NCBI GenBank assembly: GCA_014378185.1
Contig: JACMOE010000019.1
Span: 1 to 9,446, forward strand
Origin: Gemmatimonadaceae bacterium
GTDB taxonomy: Bacteria; Gemmatimonadota; Gemmatimonadetes; Gemmatimonadales; Gemmatimonadaceae
Direction of reading: 5' to 3'
DNA: 9,446 nucleotides
The notes beneath the pieces were generated by a model. It was not told the origin of the DNA. It made no database searches and was given only the letters and a program-made list of their open reading frames with translations. Within the stretch, counting starts at the first letter, position 1. Each line of letters starts with the position of its first letter. Shown one piece after another: positions 1 through 7,347 of the stretch. A program made the position numbers and the translations under genes.

Positions 1-266
1 CCGCGATGAAGTCCGACCTCCGCAACCTCGTGACGGCCGAGGAGTCCTTCTTCGCCGACTCCACGAAGTACGTGACGTATGACACGTCAAAGCTCAAGTA
101 CCGGCCGTCCACGGGCGTCGGCGATCCGACCATCGTGCCGGGCGCGGGCTATTGGTCGGCCACCATCACGCACTCGCAGATCGCCAGCTTCTCCTGCGGT
201 ATCGGCGTCAATACCACCAACCCGATCGTCACCACGGCGGGCGACGGCGAGCCGGCCTGCAAGTAA
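1..266 (+). CDS. Type IV pilin (major pilin-like), C-terminal part only
   Basis: The 5' end lies outside the window; the frame is open from base 3 and ends at TAA 264-266. The visible 87 residues begin A-M-K-S-D-L-R-N-L-V-T-A-E-E-S-F-F. This matches the end of the long N-terminal pilin helix just after the hydrophobic part, so the Met at base 6 is internal and not a start. A small globular domain rich in Thr, Ser and Tyr follows. Two cysteines near the end (residues 64 and 85 counted from that Met) could form the C-terminal disulfide (D-region) loop known from type IVa pilins. Such proteins are cut by prepilin peptidase and polymerise into pili for adhesion, twitching or DNA uptake. The N-terminal prepilin cleavage motif cannot be seen here. 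A pseudopilin of a type II secretion system is the main alternative. Confidence 0.8.
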   Translation, partial: AMKSDLRNLVTAEESFFADSTKYVTYDTSKLKYRPSTGVGDPTIVPGAGYWSATITHSQIASFSCGIGVNTTNPIVTTAGDGEPACK

Positions 267-285
267 GCCTCTCAGGTTGTGCAGA

Positions 286-317
286 AAGAGCGGGGTGCCT
301 CACGGCCCCGCGCTCTT
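286..317 (+). terminator. Bulged hairpin, likely transcription terminator of the pilin gene
   Basis: Twenty nucleotides after the pilin stop codon, AAGAGCG (286-292) pairs with CGCTCTT (311-317), GGG (293-295) with CCC (307-309), and GCC (297-299) with GGC (304-306), closing a TCAC loop. T296 and G310 are single bulges on opposite arms. That gives 13 base pairs. The following bases (ACTGCATCC) are not a U-tract, and only the two Ts that end the stem resemble one. The structure could stop transcription weakly or protect the 3' end of an abundant pilin mRNA. Confidence 0.6.
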
Positions 318-409
318 ACTGCATCCGACAACGTCGCCCTGCTGCTGGCGCTTCGCCGGCTGGCAACCGATCTTGTCCATCTCGCCTCACCGAACACTCC
401 CAAACCACA

Positions 410-1351
410 ATGGTCGCGATGATCGTGCGCGTCGTCGTCTTCGCACTCTTGTTGGCGGCGCCGGCCGCCACCCTTCCGGCGCAGCGCGCAAGCGGGGTCC
501 GCGGCACCACTGCGACACAGGTCGTGTTCCTGGGCACCGGGAATCCGTCACCCACTCCCGACCGGATGGGGCCCGCCGTTGCGATCGTGGTGAACGGGTC
601 ATCGTACCTGGTGGACGCCGGCGTTGGCATCGTGCGTCGCGCCAGTGCAGCCACGAGCCGCGGCGTGAAGGGACTCGAGATGCCGAATCTCGAGACCGTC
701 TTTCTCACGCACCTCCACAGCGATCACACCATCGGGTTGCCCGACCTCATCTTTACGCCGTGGATCATGCATCGCACCGCGCCGCTTGCCGTGTACGGCC
801 CAGCGGGGACGGCGGCGATGACGAGTCACATCCTCGCCGCATGGAGCGCGGACAACGACATCCGCGTCAACGGCCTGGAGAAGGGCAACACCACGGGATA
901 CAAGGTAAACGCGCACGAGATCGTGCCCGGCGTGGTATACCAGGACTCGAACGTGAAGGTCACGGCGTTTGCCGTCCATCACGGAACATGGGCGCAGTCA
1001 TTCGGCTATCGCTTCGACACGCGCGACAGGAGCATCGTGATTTCCGGCGACGCATCGCCGAGCGAGAGCGTTGCGACGAGCTGCAATGGGTGCGACGTGC
1101 TCATCCACGAGGCGTACACCCAGCGCGGCCACGACATGACAACGCCGGCATGGCGCGCGTACAGCGAGAGCTTCCACACCACGACCTACGAGCTGGCCGC
1201 GTTGGCAACAAGGGCTCGGCCAGGGTTGCTCATCCTCTACCATCAGATGTACTTCGGTGGCGCGAAGGATACGGAGGCGGGGATGCTGGCCGAGGTGCGG
1301 TCGCGGTACAAGGGGAAGGTGGTGTCGGCGCACGATCTGGATATTTACTGA
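410..1351 (+). CDS. Exported metallo-beta-lactamase-fold hydrolase (RNase Z / arylsulfatase-like)
   Basis: The product has 313 residues. The first 25 form a signal peptide: a hydrophobic core of Val, Leu and Ala ending in L-P-A-Q. The mature part has the MBL fold in the usual order: GTGNPSP (42-48), VDAG (68-71), the metal motif HLHSDH (101-106), a His pair before a G-Y-R-F strand (190-202), SGDA with bridging Asp214, LIHEA (231-235) and a final metal His in LILYHQ (274-279). All expected zinc ligands are present, so it should be an active di-metal hydrolase in the periplasm or outside. The closest groups I recall are RNase Z-like and AtsA-type arylsulfatase-like enzymes; the signal peptide argues against tRNA processing. 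The substrate cannot be read from the sequence. The frame is open from 152, but that extension overlaps the pilin gene and precedes the signal peptide. ATG 410 or ATG 419 both fit, and neither has a clear Shine-Dalgarno. Confidence 0.85.
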   Translation: MVAMIVRVVVFALLLAAPAATLPAQRASGVRGTTATQVVFLGTGNPSPTPDRMGPAVAIVVNGSSYLVDAGVGIVRRASAATSRGVKGLEMPNLETVFLTHLHSDHTIGLPDLIFTPWIMHRTAPLAVYGPAGTAAMTSHILAAWSADNDIRVNGLEKGNTTGYKVNAHEIVPGVVYQDSNVKVTAFAVHHGTWAQSFGYRFDTRDRSIVISGDASPSESVATSCNGCDVLIHEAYTQRGHDMTTPAWRAYSESFHTTTYELAALATRARPGLLILYHQMYFGGAKDTEAGMLAEVRSRYKGKVVSAHDLDIY

Positions 1352-1380
1352 TGTCGTTTTGAACGAAGCGAAGGACGACA
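1352..1380. repeat. Degenerate copy of an interspersed GCGAAGCGAAGGAC-type repeat in a convergent gap
   Basis: The segment 1353-1376 matches 7407-7430 at 21 of 24 positions, sharing the core CGAAGCGAAGGAC. It fills nearly all of the 35-bp gap between the convergent hydrolase and BNR genes. TGTCGT (1352-1357) and ACGACA (1375-1380) are exact reverse complements, so the element can form a 6-bp stem with a 17-nt loop. A role as a bidirectional transcription barrier is possible but unproven. From recall, similar sequences are scattered through many bacterial genomes. Confidence 0.6.
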
Positions 1381-1386
1381 GCGCTG

Positions 1387-4300
1387 CTATGCGATGCCTT
1401 TTACCTTGGCCGGCTTGACGTAGACGGGCGGTACTTCGAGTTGGAGCAGCAGCTTGTTGAGGGCTGGCAACTCTGTTGACTCGACCTGTTGGAGGGCACG
1501 CAACTGCGCCTCCACCTTGGCGGAGAGGTCGTTGAAGATCTCGCCATGCTGCTTCGTGGGCGCGGCATCGGCGCTCTGCACCTGGGAGGCGAGGGACAGC
1601 ATCATGTTGTAGAGCCGGATGGGAAAGTGCAGTGTGGACTGGTCGGCGTGGTTGTACCAGTCCACCAGCTCGCCGCGCACGACCTCCAGCTTCGCACGCA
1701 CGGGCGTAGTGGCATCCTTGAGCCGCTTGGCGAAGGATTGGTCACTGGTCTGGGTGACGCGATTGTCGATCTGCGCCTGAAGCTCCTCGATGCGATTGAA
1801 GGCCTCGCTGATGGCGGTGATCCGGTCGCGGACGCGGATCGCCAGGTCGAAGCCCTTCTGGAGGTCGGCTGTAGCAACCTGGATGCGCGGGTCCTCGATG
1901 ATGGCAAACGGGCGCGTCAACGTATCCTTGCCGGCGATCAACCGCACGAGATACTCGCCGGGCACGGCCTTCGGCCCGTCGGTGGTGCCTTCGTCGTTCA
2001 CCACGGTCTTCAGCTCCGTGGCGTCGGGATAGCGCAAGTTCCAGACAAATCGGTTGGTGCCGGCGTGTGATGGTACGATGGTATCCACCGGCATGAACGC
2101 GAGTGAATCGCGGACTGGCCGGTCCGCGACCATCACGGCCACGGTGTCGCGCAGCACGGAGACGTGCTTCAGCGTGTCCTTTGCGATGGTGTCCGTCTTC
2201 ACCCTCGAGCTGAACGACCGAATCACGGCACCGGACTTCTCCATGAACTGGAGCGTGACCTTTTGCGACGTGGAGTCCTTGAGGTAGAAATCGATGACGG
2301 CGCCGGAGGGCGGGTTTTCACCGGCGTGCGTGGTGTACGCATGGCCGGCGTCGGTGCGGATGGCCTTTGACGGCGAAAAGAGGAATGTCTGCCGGCTCGT
2401 GACGCTGTCGTCGAGCTGGCGCAGCGACGCGAGGTCGTCCAGAATCCAGAACGCGCGGCCGTGCGTGGCGGCGATGAGGTCATTGCCCTTGACCGCGAGG
2501 TCGCGCACGCTCACGCGCGGCAGGTTGAGCTGGAGCGGTTCCCAGCGCGCACCATCATTGTGCGACACGTACACACCGGTCTCGGTGCCGGCAAACAGCA
2601 GCCCGCGTCGCACCACGTCCTCGCGAATCGTCCTGGTGTAAGCGCCGGCGGGAATTCCACCATCGATGCGCGTCCACGTCCTGCCGTAATCGCCCGTGCG
2701 GTAGAGGTACGGGCGGAAGTCGTCGAGCTGATAGCGTGTGGCGGAGAGATACGCGACCGCGGGATCGTACCGCGACGGCTCGATGCCGTTCACGCGGGTG
2801 TTGCGCGCCATCGCCTTCGGGGTCACCTCCTGCCACGTCGCACCGGCATCCTGCGACACATGCACGCGCCCATCATCCGATCCCGCCCACAACAACCCCT
2901 TCCGCGTGGGCGACTCCGCGAGCGCATAGATCGTGGCGTACCACTCCGTGCCGGTCATGTCGCCATGCACGTCGCCGCCGCTGCGGCCGAGTGTCGTGGT
3001 GTCGGCGTAGGAGAGGTCGGGCGAGATGCGGCTCCATGACGACCCTTCATCAGTCGACCGCCACACATTCTGCGACGCGACGTACAGCGTGCGCGGGTCG
3101 TGCGGCGAGAGGAGCACGGGAAAGGTCCACTGGAAGCGGTTGGGCACGTCCTTCGCCGCGATGCCGTCGTAGTTGTTGAGCCACACCGAGATGTCGCGGT
3201 TCTGGCCCGTGCGCTTGTCGTGGCGCCCAAGGTTGCCCGTGTAGCAGCCACCGTAGGTGATGTCCGGATTGCGTGGATCGACGGCGATGTGCGCGTTCTC
3301 GCAACCGGCCACGTGCCACCAATCACGCTCCCCGATGGTGCCGTTGTCCGAACGCGACGTGATGGACACGGTGCTGTTGTCCTGCTGCGCGCCGTAGACG
3401 CGGTATGGCCACTGGTCATCCGTCACCACGTGATAGAACTGCGCGGTGGGCTGGTTCATGATCGACGACCACGTCTTGCCGCCGTCCTGCGACACGGTGG
3501 CGCCGCCATCGTTGCCGTTGATGAGCCGGTTGGGATCCTTCGGATCCACCCACATGACATGCGTGTCACCGTGCGGCACGCGGACAGTCGTGAAGGTCTT
3601 GCCGCCGTCAATGGACCGAGACACCTGGAGGTTCATCACGTACACGGTGTTCTCGTTCAACGGATCCGCGGTCACGGCGGAGTAGTAGAACGGACGGATC
3701 TGGAACTTCTGGTCGCCGTTGATGCGCAACCAGCTGTCGCCGCCGTCGTCCGAGCGGAAGATGCCGCCCGAGGTATCCTTCGCCTCGACGCTGGCATAGA
3801 TGCGCCTGGGATTTGCGGGTGACACCGCGACGCCGATCTTGCCGATGGGTCCCTTGGGCATGCCGGCGTTGGCCGTGATCTCGGTCCAGCTGTCACCGCC
3901 ATCGGTGGACTTCCAGAGACCACTGCGTCCACCACCCGCCTGCATGCCCCATGGCAAGCGCTGGAACTTGTACATCGACGCGAACAGGATGCGCGGGTTG
4001 GAGGGATCGATGGAAATATCGTTCGCACCCGTGGAATCGTTGAGAAACAGGATCTTCCGCCACGAGCGCCCGCCATCCGTCGTGCGGTACACGCCGCGCT
4101 CCGCATTGGGACCAAATGCGTGGCCCAGCGCGGCGACGTACACGCGATCCGGATCGCGCGGATCGATGCGCACGGCGCCGATCTGCTGCGTGCCCGTGAG
4201 GCCGAGGTGGTGCCAGGTGAGTCCGGCGTCGGTGGAGCGGTACATGCCCGTGCCGTACGTGAGGTCTTCGCGGAGCTGCGACTCGCCGCTTCCCGCATAG

Positions 4301-4671
4301 ATGACATTGGGGTCGGACGACGCAACGGCGATGGCCCCGACCGACGAGATGTCGCTGCGGCCGTCGGTGATGTTGTCCCAGCTCTGGCCCGCGTTGGTCG
4401 TCTTCCAGATGCCGCCGTTCACGGCGCCGAAGTAGTAGACCAGTGGCCGGGAGGGATCGCCCGCCACCGCGTCGGACCGGCCGCCGCGGAAGGGGCCGAT
4501 GTTGCGCCAGCGGAGTGCCTTGAGGTTGCGCGACGTGAGGGAGCCATCCGAATAGAGCGCCGGATCGTAGGCGCCAGAGGCAGGCGGCGCGTCGGCGCCG
4601 GTTCGACGCTGGGCCACGAGCGCGGACGGAAGGGCGAGCGCGAGCGCAACCAGGGCGGGGACAGGACGCAT
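1387..4671 (-). CDS. Exported BNR/Asp-box beta-propeller protein (VPS10/sortilin-like, 'glycosyl hydrolase' type)
   Basis: The product has 1094 residues. Residues 1-21 form a signal peptide (Met-Arg, a Leu/Ala core, then V-A-Q). From about 50 to 745 there are eleven Asp-box motifs of the pattern S/T-x-D-x-G-x-S/T-W, near residues 91, 146, 197, 255, 307, 353, 394, 539, 606, 659 and 703. The longer spacing between 401 and 539 holds a conserved-looking insert with two Cys (457 and 476). Each motif lies on a propeller blade hairpin, so one large or two stacked beta-propellers are expected. Residues about 760-940 look like an all-beta domain, and about 940-1080 look helical, possibly coiled coil. 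Relatives are often labelled glycosyl hydrolase or sialidase-like, but Asp boxes are structural and do not prove catalysis; I see no clear sialidase active-site set. A polymer-binding or secreted enzyme role is inferred. The ATG at 4671 starts the signal peptide directly; no Shine-Dalgarno precedes it. Confidence 0.88.
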   Translation of the reverse strand: MRPVPALVALALALPSALVAQRRTGADAPPASGAYDPALYSDGSLTSRNLKALRWRNIGPFRGGRSDAVAGDPSRPLVYYFGAVNGGIWKTTNAGQSWDNITDGRSDISSVGAIAVASSDPNVIYAGSGESQLREDLTYGTGMYRSTDAGLTWHHLGLTGTQQIGAVRIDPRDPDRVYVAALGHAFGPNAERGVYRTTDGGRSWRKILFLNDSTGANDISIDPSNPRILFASMYKFQRLPWGMQAGGGRSGLWKSTDGGDSWTEITANAGMPKGPIGKIGVAVSPANPRRIYASVEAKDTSGGIFRSDDGGDSWLRINGDQKFQIRPFYYSAVTADPLNENTVYVMNLQVSRSIDGGKTFTTVRVPHGDTHVMWVDPKDPNRLINGNDGGATVSQDGGKTWSSIMNQPTAQFYHVVTDDQWPYRVYGAQQDNSTVSITSRSDNGTIGERDWWHVAGCENAHIAVDPRNPDITYGGCYTGNLGRHDKRTGQNRDISVWLNNYDGIAAKDVPNRFQWTFPVLLSPHDPRTLYVASQNVWRSTDEGSSWSRISPDLSYADTTTLGRSGGDVHGDMTGTEWYATIYALAESPTRKGLLWAGSDDGRVHVSQDAGATWQEVTPKAMARNTRVNGIEPSRYDPAVAYLSATRYQLDDFRPYLYRTGDYGRTWTRIDGGIPAGAYTRTIREDVVRRGLLFAGTETGVYVSHNDGARWEPLQLNLPRVSVRDLAVKGNDLIAATHGRAFWILDDLASLRQLDDSVTSRQTFLFSPSKAIRTDAGHAYTTHAGENPPSGAVIDFYLKDSTSQKVTLQFMEKSGAVIRSFSSRVKTDTIAKDTLKHVSVLRDTVAVMVADRPVRDSLAFMPVDTIVPSHAGTNRFVWNLRYPDATELKTVVNDEGTTDGPKAVPGEYLVRLIAGKDTLTRPFAIIEDPRIQVATADLQKGFDLAIRVRDRITAISEAFNRIEELQAQIDNRVTQTSDQSFAKRLKDATTPVRAKLEVVRGELVDWYNHADQSTLHFPIRLYNMMLSLASQVQSADAAPTKQHGEIFNDLSAKVEAQLRALQQVESTELPALNKLLLQLEVPPVYVKPAKVKGIA

Positions 4672-4881
4672 GGCGGGGAGGACTCCGGGAGGGGCGAGAC
4701 GGGGGCGAGCACGTAACGTGTCCCAACATATGTCCGAGCTGGTTCCCGTGCAGCCGAGTTGGCCTGCCCGCGCCTCTTCCGCAGGGGGGCAAACCGGCGC
4801 ATATCTTGATTGCGCCTACCCGCCGGATTCAGACAGCCATTCGCTCGAGCCGGACGTTCTCGTTGGTGAGGAGGAATATTC
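4672..4881. promoter_or_regulatory. Divergent intergenic region with candidate operators
   Basis: This 210-bp gap must hold promoters for both the BNR gene (minus) and the dehydrogenase (plus). Two small symmetric sites stand out: CACGTAACGTG (4710-4720, exact 5-bp arms around one base) and ACATATGT (4726-4733, perfect palindrome), six bases apart. Both lie 39-62 bases upstream of the BNR start, where a repressor or the core promoter would sit. On the plus side TATCTT (4802-4807) could be a -10 element, but no convincing -35 is seen. Promoter placement is weakly supported. Confidence 0.35.
4868..4875 (+). promoter_or_regulatory. Strong Shine-Dalgarno of the dehydrogenase gene
   Basis: GAGGAGGA contains the full AGGAGG (4869-4874), seven bases before ATG 4882. 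It fixes the start codon and is much stronger than any site before the other genes in the window. Confidence 0.85.
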
Positions 4882-5724
4882 ATGATCAAGTGCGCGCTCG
4901 TGACCGGGACGTCCACCGGCATTGGACTGGAAAGCGCGGTGGCGCTGGCCAAGGCAGGATTCAGCGTGGTGGCGACGATGCGCGATCTCTCTCGCCGCGC
5001 CCGCCTCGACGCACGGGCGTCCGAAGAGGGCGTGGTCGTGGACGTACGCGAGCTCGACGTCCAGAGCGATGCGTCCGTGAATCAGTGCGTGCGCGACGTC
5101 CTGGCGCAGTACGGCCAGGTGGACCTGCTGGTGAACAACGCGGGCGCCGGCTACCTGGGCACGCTGGAGCAGACGTCCGACGACACGATGCGCCGGATGA
5201 TGGACGTGAACTTCTTCGGCGTTTGGCGCGTGACGCGCGCACTCGTTCCCTCCATGCGCCGCGCGGGGCACGGCCACATCATCACCGTCACGAGCATCGG
5301 CGGCCTCCTCGGCCAGCCGTTCAACGATGCCTACTGTGCGTCGAAGTTCGCCGTGGAAGGATTCATGGAGAGCCTGGCGCCGGTCGCGGAGCGCATCGGT
5401 ATTCACATCTCGCTGATCGAGCCCGGTGCGGTGCATTCGGAATTCGTAGCGTCGGTGATGGACACGCGCGAACATCTCACGCCGGAGCTGCACGGCGCGT
5501 ACGGGGACATGCTGAACGCGTACACGAAGGCCGCGGCGGAGGCGTATCAGGTGGCTGGGCAGACCAGCGCAGACGTTGCGGCGTGCATCGCTGATGTCGC
5601 GATGACCGTCGCGCCACACTTCCGGTACCAGACGAGCGAGATGATTCGCGGACTCGTGGCGCGAAAGTACGTGGACCCTACGGGCGATTCCGTGGTGAAG
5701 CTGTCAGGGGCGCGGCTGCCCTGA
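4882..5724 (+). CDS. Classical short-chain dehydrogenase/reductase (SDR)
   Basis: The product has 280 residues, somewhat longer than the roughly 250 of classical SDRs. The Rossmann glycine motif TGTSTGIG lies at 8-15, NNAG at 85-88, the structural Asn at 110, catalytic Ser at 138 (T-S-I-G-G), and the catalytic pair Y151-x-x-x-K155 (YCASK). P-G at 181-182 is the usual motif after strand six. The second strand ends in A-T-M-R-D, and the Arg there favours NADP(H) over NAD(H). There is no signal peptide, so it acts in the cytosol. It should oxidise an alcohol or reduce a carbonyl; the substrate is unknown. A tail of about 90 residues after the P-G motif is partly helical and may form the substrate lid. 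The gene stands alone, transcribed away from the BNR gene, and its stop codon abuts that of the next gene on the other strand. Confidence 0.92.
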   Translation: MIKCALVTGTSTGIGLESAVALAKAGFSVVATMRDLSRRARLDARASEEGVVVDVRELDVQSDASVNQCVRDVLAQYGQVDLLVNNAGAGYLGTLEQTSDDTMRRMMDVNFFGVWRVTRALVPSMRRAGHGHIITVTSIGGLLGQPFNDAYCASKFAVEGFMESLAPVAERIGIHISLIEPGAVHSEFVASVMDTREHLTPELHGAYGDMLNAYTKAAAEAYQVAGQTSADVAACIADVAMTVAPHFRYQTSEMIRGLVARKYVDPTGDSVVKLSGARLP

Positions 5725-7263
5725 CTACCTGAGCAGAACGCTCGCCAACGCGTCCGTGATGTCGCGCGCATTCAGGCCGTCGCGATCCGTGAGCATGATG
5801 ATGGCGATGCGCTGTTGCGGAAAGCGCACGAACGCACTGCGCATGCCGTTCGACGTGCCGAACGCACTCCACCGCTCGGCGCCATGGAAGCGATCGACCG
5901 TCCAGCCGAGCGATTCGTTGCGCGATGTGAGTTGTGTCGGGAGTCCGGTGATCGCATTATCCGGCACGAAGGCCCGGCTGTTCTCGAGGCCGAGCTCCAG
6001 CCGATACAACTCGTCCACGTTGGATGCGAACGTGCCAGTCGAATCCACCACGGTCTTGTGTGCGCCGATGGGCGTGAACACCCGCCGTGTCACGTACTGC
6101 ATGTAGGTGCTGCCGACAGCCTTCGCGACGGCGCGTGGCTCGGCGTCAGCGGCGGTGGCGGGCAGCTTGCCGTCGGCGATCGCGAGTTGCGCCACGAGCG
6201 CGTTGATGGGACGGGCGATGTCGCCCAGGGGAAAGTTGGGGACCGTGGTGCCCGGCATGTAGCGTGGGTGGTCGGGAATGCCGTACGCCTGGTTCAACAG
6301 CACCTTGCCGTCGCGCGCGACGAGCAGCGTGGCGGCGCCGCCCGTGTTCCGAAGCAGGGAGTCCGCGAGCCGCTCGGTGAGCGGTGATTCATCGCGGGCG
6401 CGGTGTGTGACTCGGCGCGCCGCGAGATTGTACCTGTCGCCCGGGTAGAGCGTGAGGAATGGCTTGCGCGCGTCCGTCCGATCCGCGCCACCGTACACGA
6501 ATGCCTTGTTGCGGCCGATGATCTCGCCCGTGTCGCCGCGAACCACCCAGGCGGTGCCTTCGTCTTCGGAGATGCCCAGCAGCTCAGGATGGCGGGGCAT
6601 GAGGGAGTCGGCCAGGTCGCGCAGCCGTTCGCGCGCGACCACGTGCTGGTCGATCGCGACGCCGCGGAGAAAGCCGAAGCCCAGTTCATAGCCCGCGGCC
6701 ATGATCGTCTCGTTGCCGGCACGGGCGCCGCGCAGCATGTAGCTGGAGAGGATGGAAGCGCCGGCGGACGAACCGCCCACCACACCGCCGCGCGCGAGGA
6801 CGTCGTGAAAGGCCCGCTCTGTTGCCGTGCCCGCGTAGCTGTCCACGAGGTGCCATTGCCGGCCTCCCTCGAACCAGACGCCGCCCGCCCGGGCGAGCAC
6901 GGCCGCAAACTGCTCGCTGTCGGCGACGCGCTTGTCCGTCGTGTGCAGGATGACGACGTTCGTCGCCCCGGCGGCGCGCAGGAAATTGGCGCCCCGCCAT
7001 AGTGCGGGATACGTGGTGTCGCCGCCCGCGGTGGGTACGTCGACGATGAGGGCATTCGGTCCGCCGGCGGCATCGATGAACCGGGCGACGACTTCGGGTC
7101 CGAGCGCGCCGCCGCCCACGACCATCACCGTTCCGCTTGCCGGGCCCACGCTGGGGCTGCCGGAATCGCTCGAGCGCGTCCGGGTCGCTGCTGGCGTGCA
7201 GGCGGCCGTGCCGACGAGGGCGGCGAGGAGGACGGCGCGGGCGTGGTGCGGGGTGGGCGACAT
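5725..7263 (-). CDS. Lipoprotein fusion: peptidase S51 (cyanophycinase-like) plus degenerate beta-lactamase-like domain
   Basis: The product has 512 residues. The N-terminus has a hydrophobic stretch ending V-G-T-A-A-C, giving a probable lipidated Cys22, then a Ser/Thr/Gly-rich linker. Residues 44-287 match peptidase S51: G-G-G-A-L-G at 50-55, F-E-G-G-R-Q at 131-136, the nucleophile elbow GGSSAGAS (163-170, Ser166), D-Q-H with His207 (205-207), Arg211, Arg213, and I-S-E-D-E-G-T-A-W (231-239, probable Glu235). These line up with the Ser-His-Glu triad and binding residues I recall for cyanophycinase CphB, so the domain looks active. Residues 298-508 resemble the serine beta-lactamase/PBP family: L-L-V-A-R-D-G-K-V, then a stretch like F-R-x-x-S-x-x-K. 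The expected S-x-x-K reads D348-I-A-R351, the middle block with Y-x-N is missing, and the late H-x-G region reads A-F-G. That domain should not be catalytic. The likely substrate is an Asp- or acyl-peptide at the cell surface, by inference. Confidence 0.83.
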   Translation of the reverse strand: MSPTPHHARAVLLAALVGTAACTPAATRTRSSDSGSPSVGPASGTVMVVGGGALGPEVVARFIDAAGGPNALIVDVPTAGGDTTYPALWRGANFLRAAGATNVVILHTTDKRVADSEQFAAVLARAGGVWFEGGRQWHLVDSYAGTATERAFHDVLARGGVVGGSSAGASILSSYMLRGARAGNETIMAAGYELGFGFLRGVAIDQHVVARERLRDLADSLMPRHPELLGISEDEGTAWVVRGDTGEIIGRNKAFVYGGADRTDARKPFLTLYPGDRYNLAARRVTHRARDESPLTERLADSLLRNTGGAATLLVARDGKVLLNQAYGIPDHPRYMPGTTVPNFPLGDIARPINALVAQLAIADGKLPATAADAEPRAVAKAVGSTYMQYVTRRVFTPIGAHKTVVDSTGTFASNVDELYRLELGLENSRAFVPDNAITGLPTQLTSRNESLGWTVDRFHGAERWSAFGTSNGMRSAFVRFPQQRIAIIMLTDRDGLNARDITDALASVLLR

Positions 7264-7347
7264 CGATATCTCGCGTGGGAGTGGAGCACGTACAGCAGGG
7301 CGACGTACGATATTACGCCTGCCGCCACCGTGGCGCTGTGGATCGAC
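7264..7347 (-). promoter_or_regulatory. Upstream region of the S51 lipoprotein gene
   Basis: On the minus strand TAATAT (complement of 7310-7315) lies about 47 bases before the ATG and could be a -10 element. An 11-bp inverted repeat, GCCACCGTGGC (7324-7334; arms GCCAC/GTGGC around one base), sits just upstream of it. No good -35 hexamer or Shine-Dalgarno is visible. Both assignments are tentative. Confidence 0.25.

Noticed and set aside
152..409. Upstream extension of the hydrolase frame
   Set aside because: It overlaps the pilin coding region and would bury a clear signal peptide; ATG 410 or 419 is the better start.
79..1362. Open frame of 427 codons on the plus strand across the pilin and hydrolase genes
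   Set aside because: It is Arg/His/Pro-rich with no recognisable domain and overlaps two real genes in another frame, as expected for a shadow in GC-rich DNA.
3893..4792. Minus-strand frame of 299 codons overlapping the BNR gene
   Set aside because: Composition is typical of a shifted frame (many Arg, Pro, His), and the BNR frame has eleven clear motifs here.
4816..5619. Minus-strand frame of 267 codons opposite the dehydrogenase
   Set aside because: It is antisense to a complete SDR with all motifs, and is His/Arg-rich without any recognisable feature.
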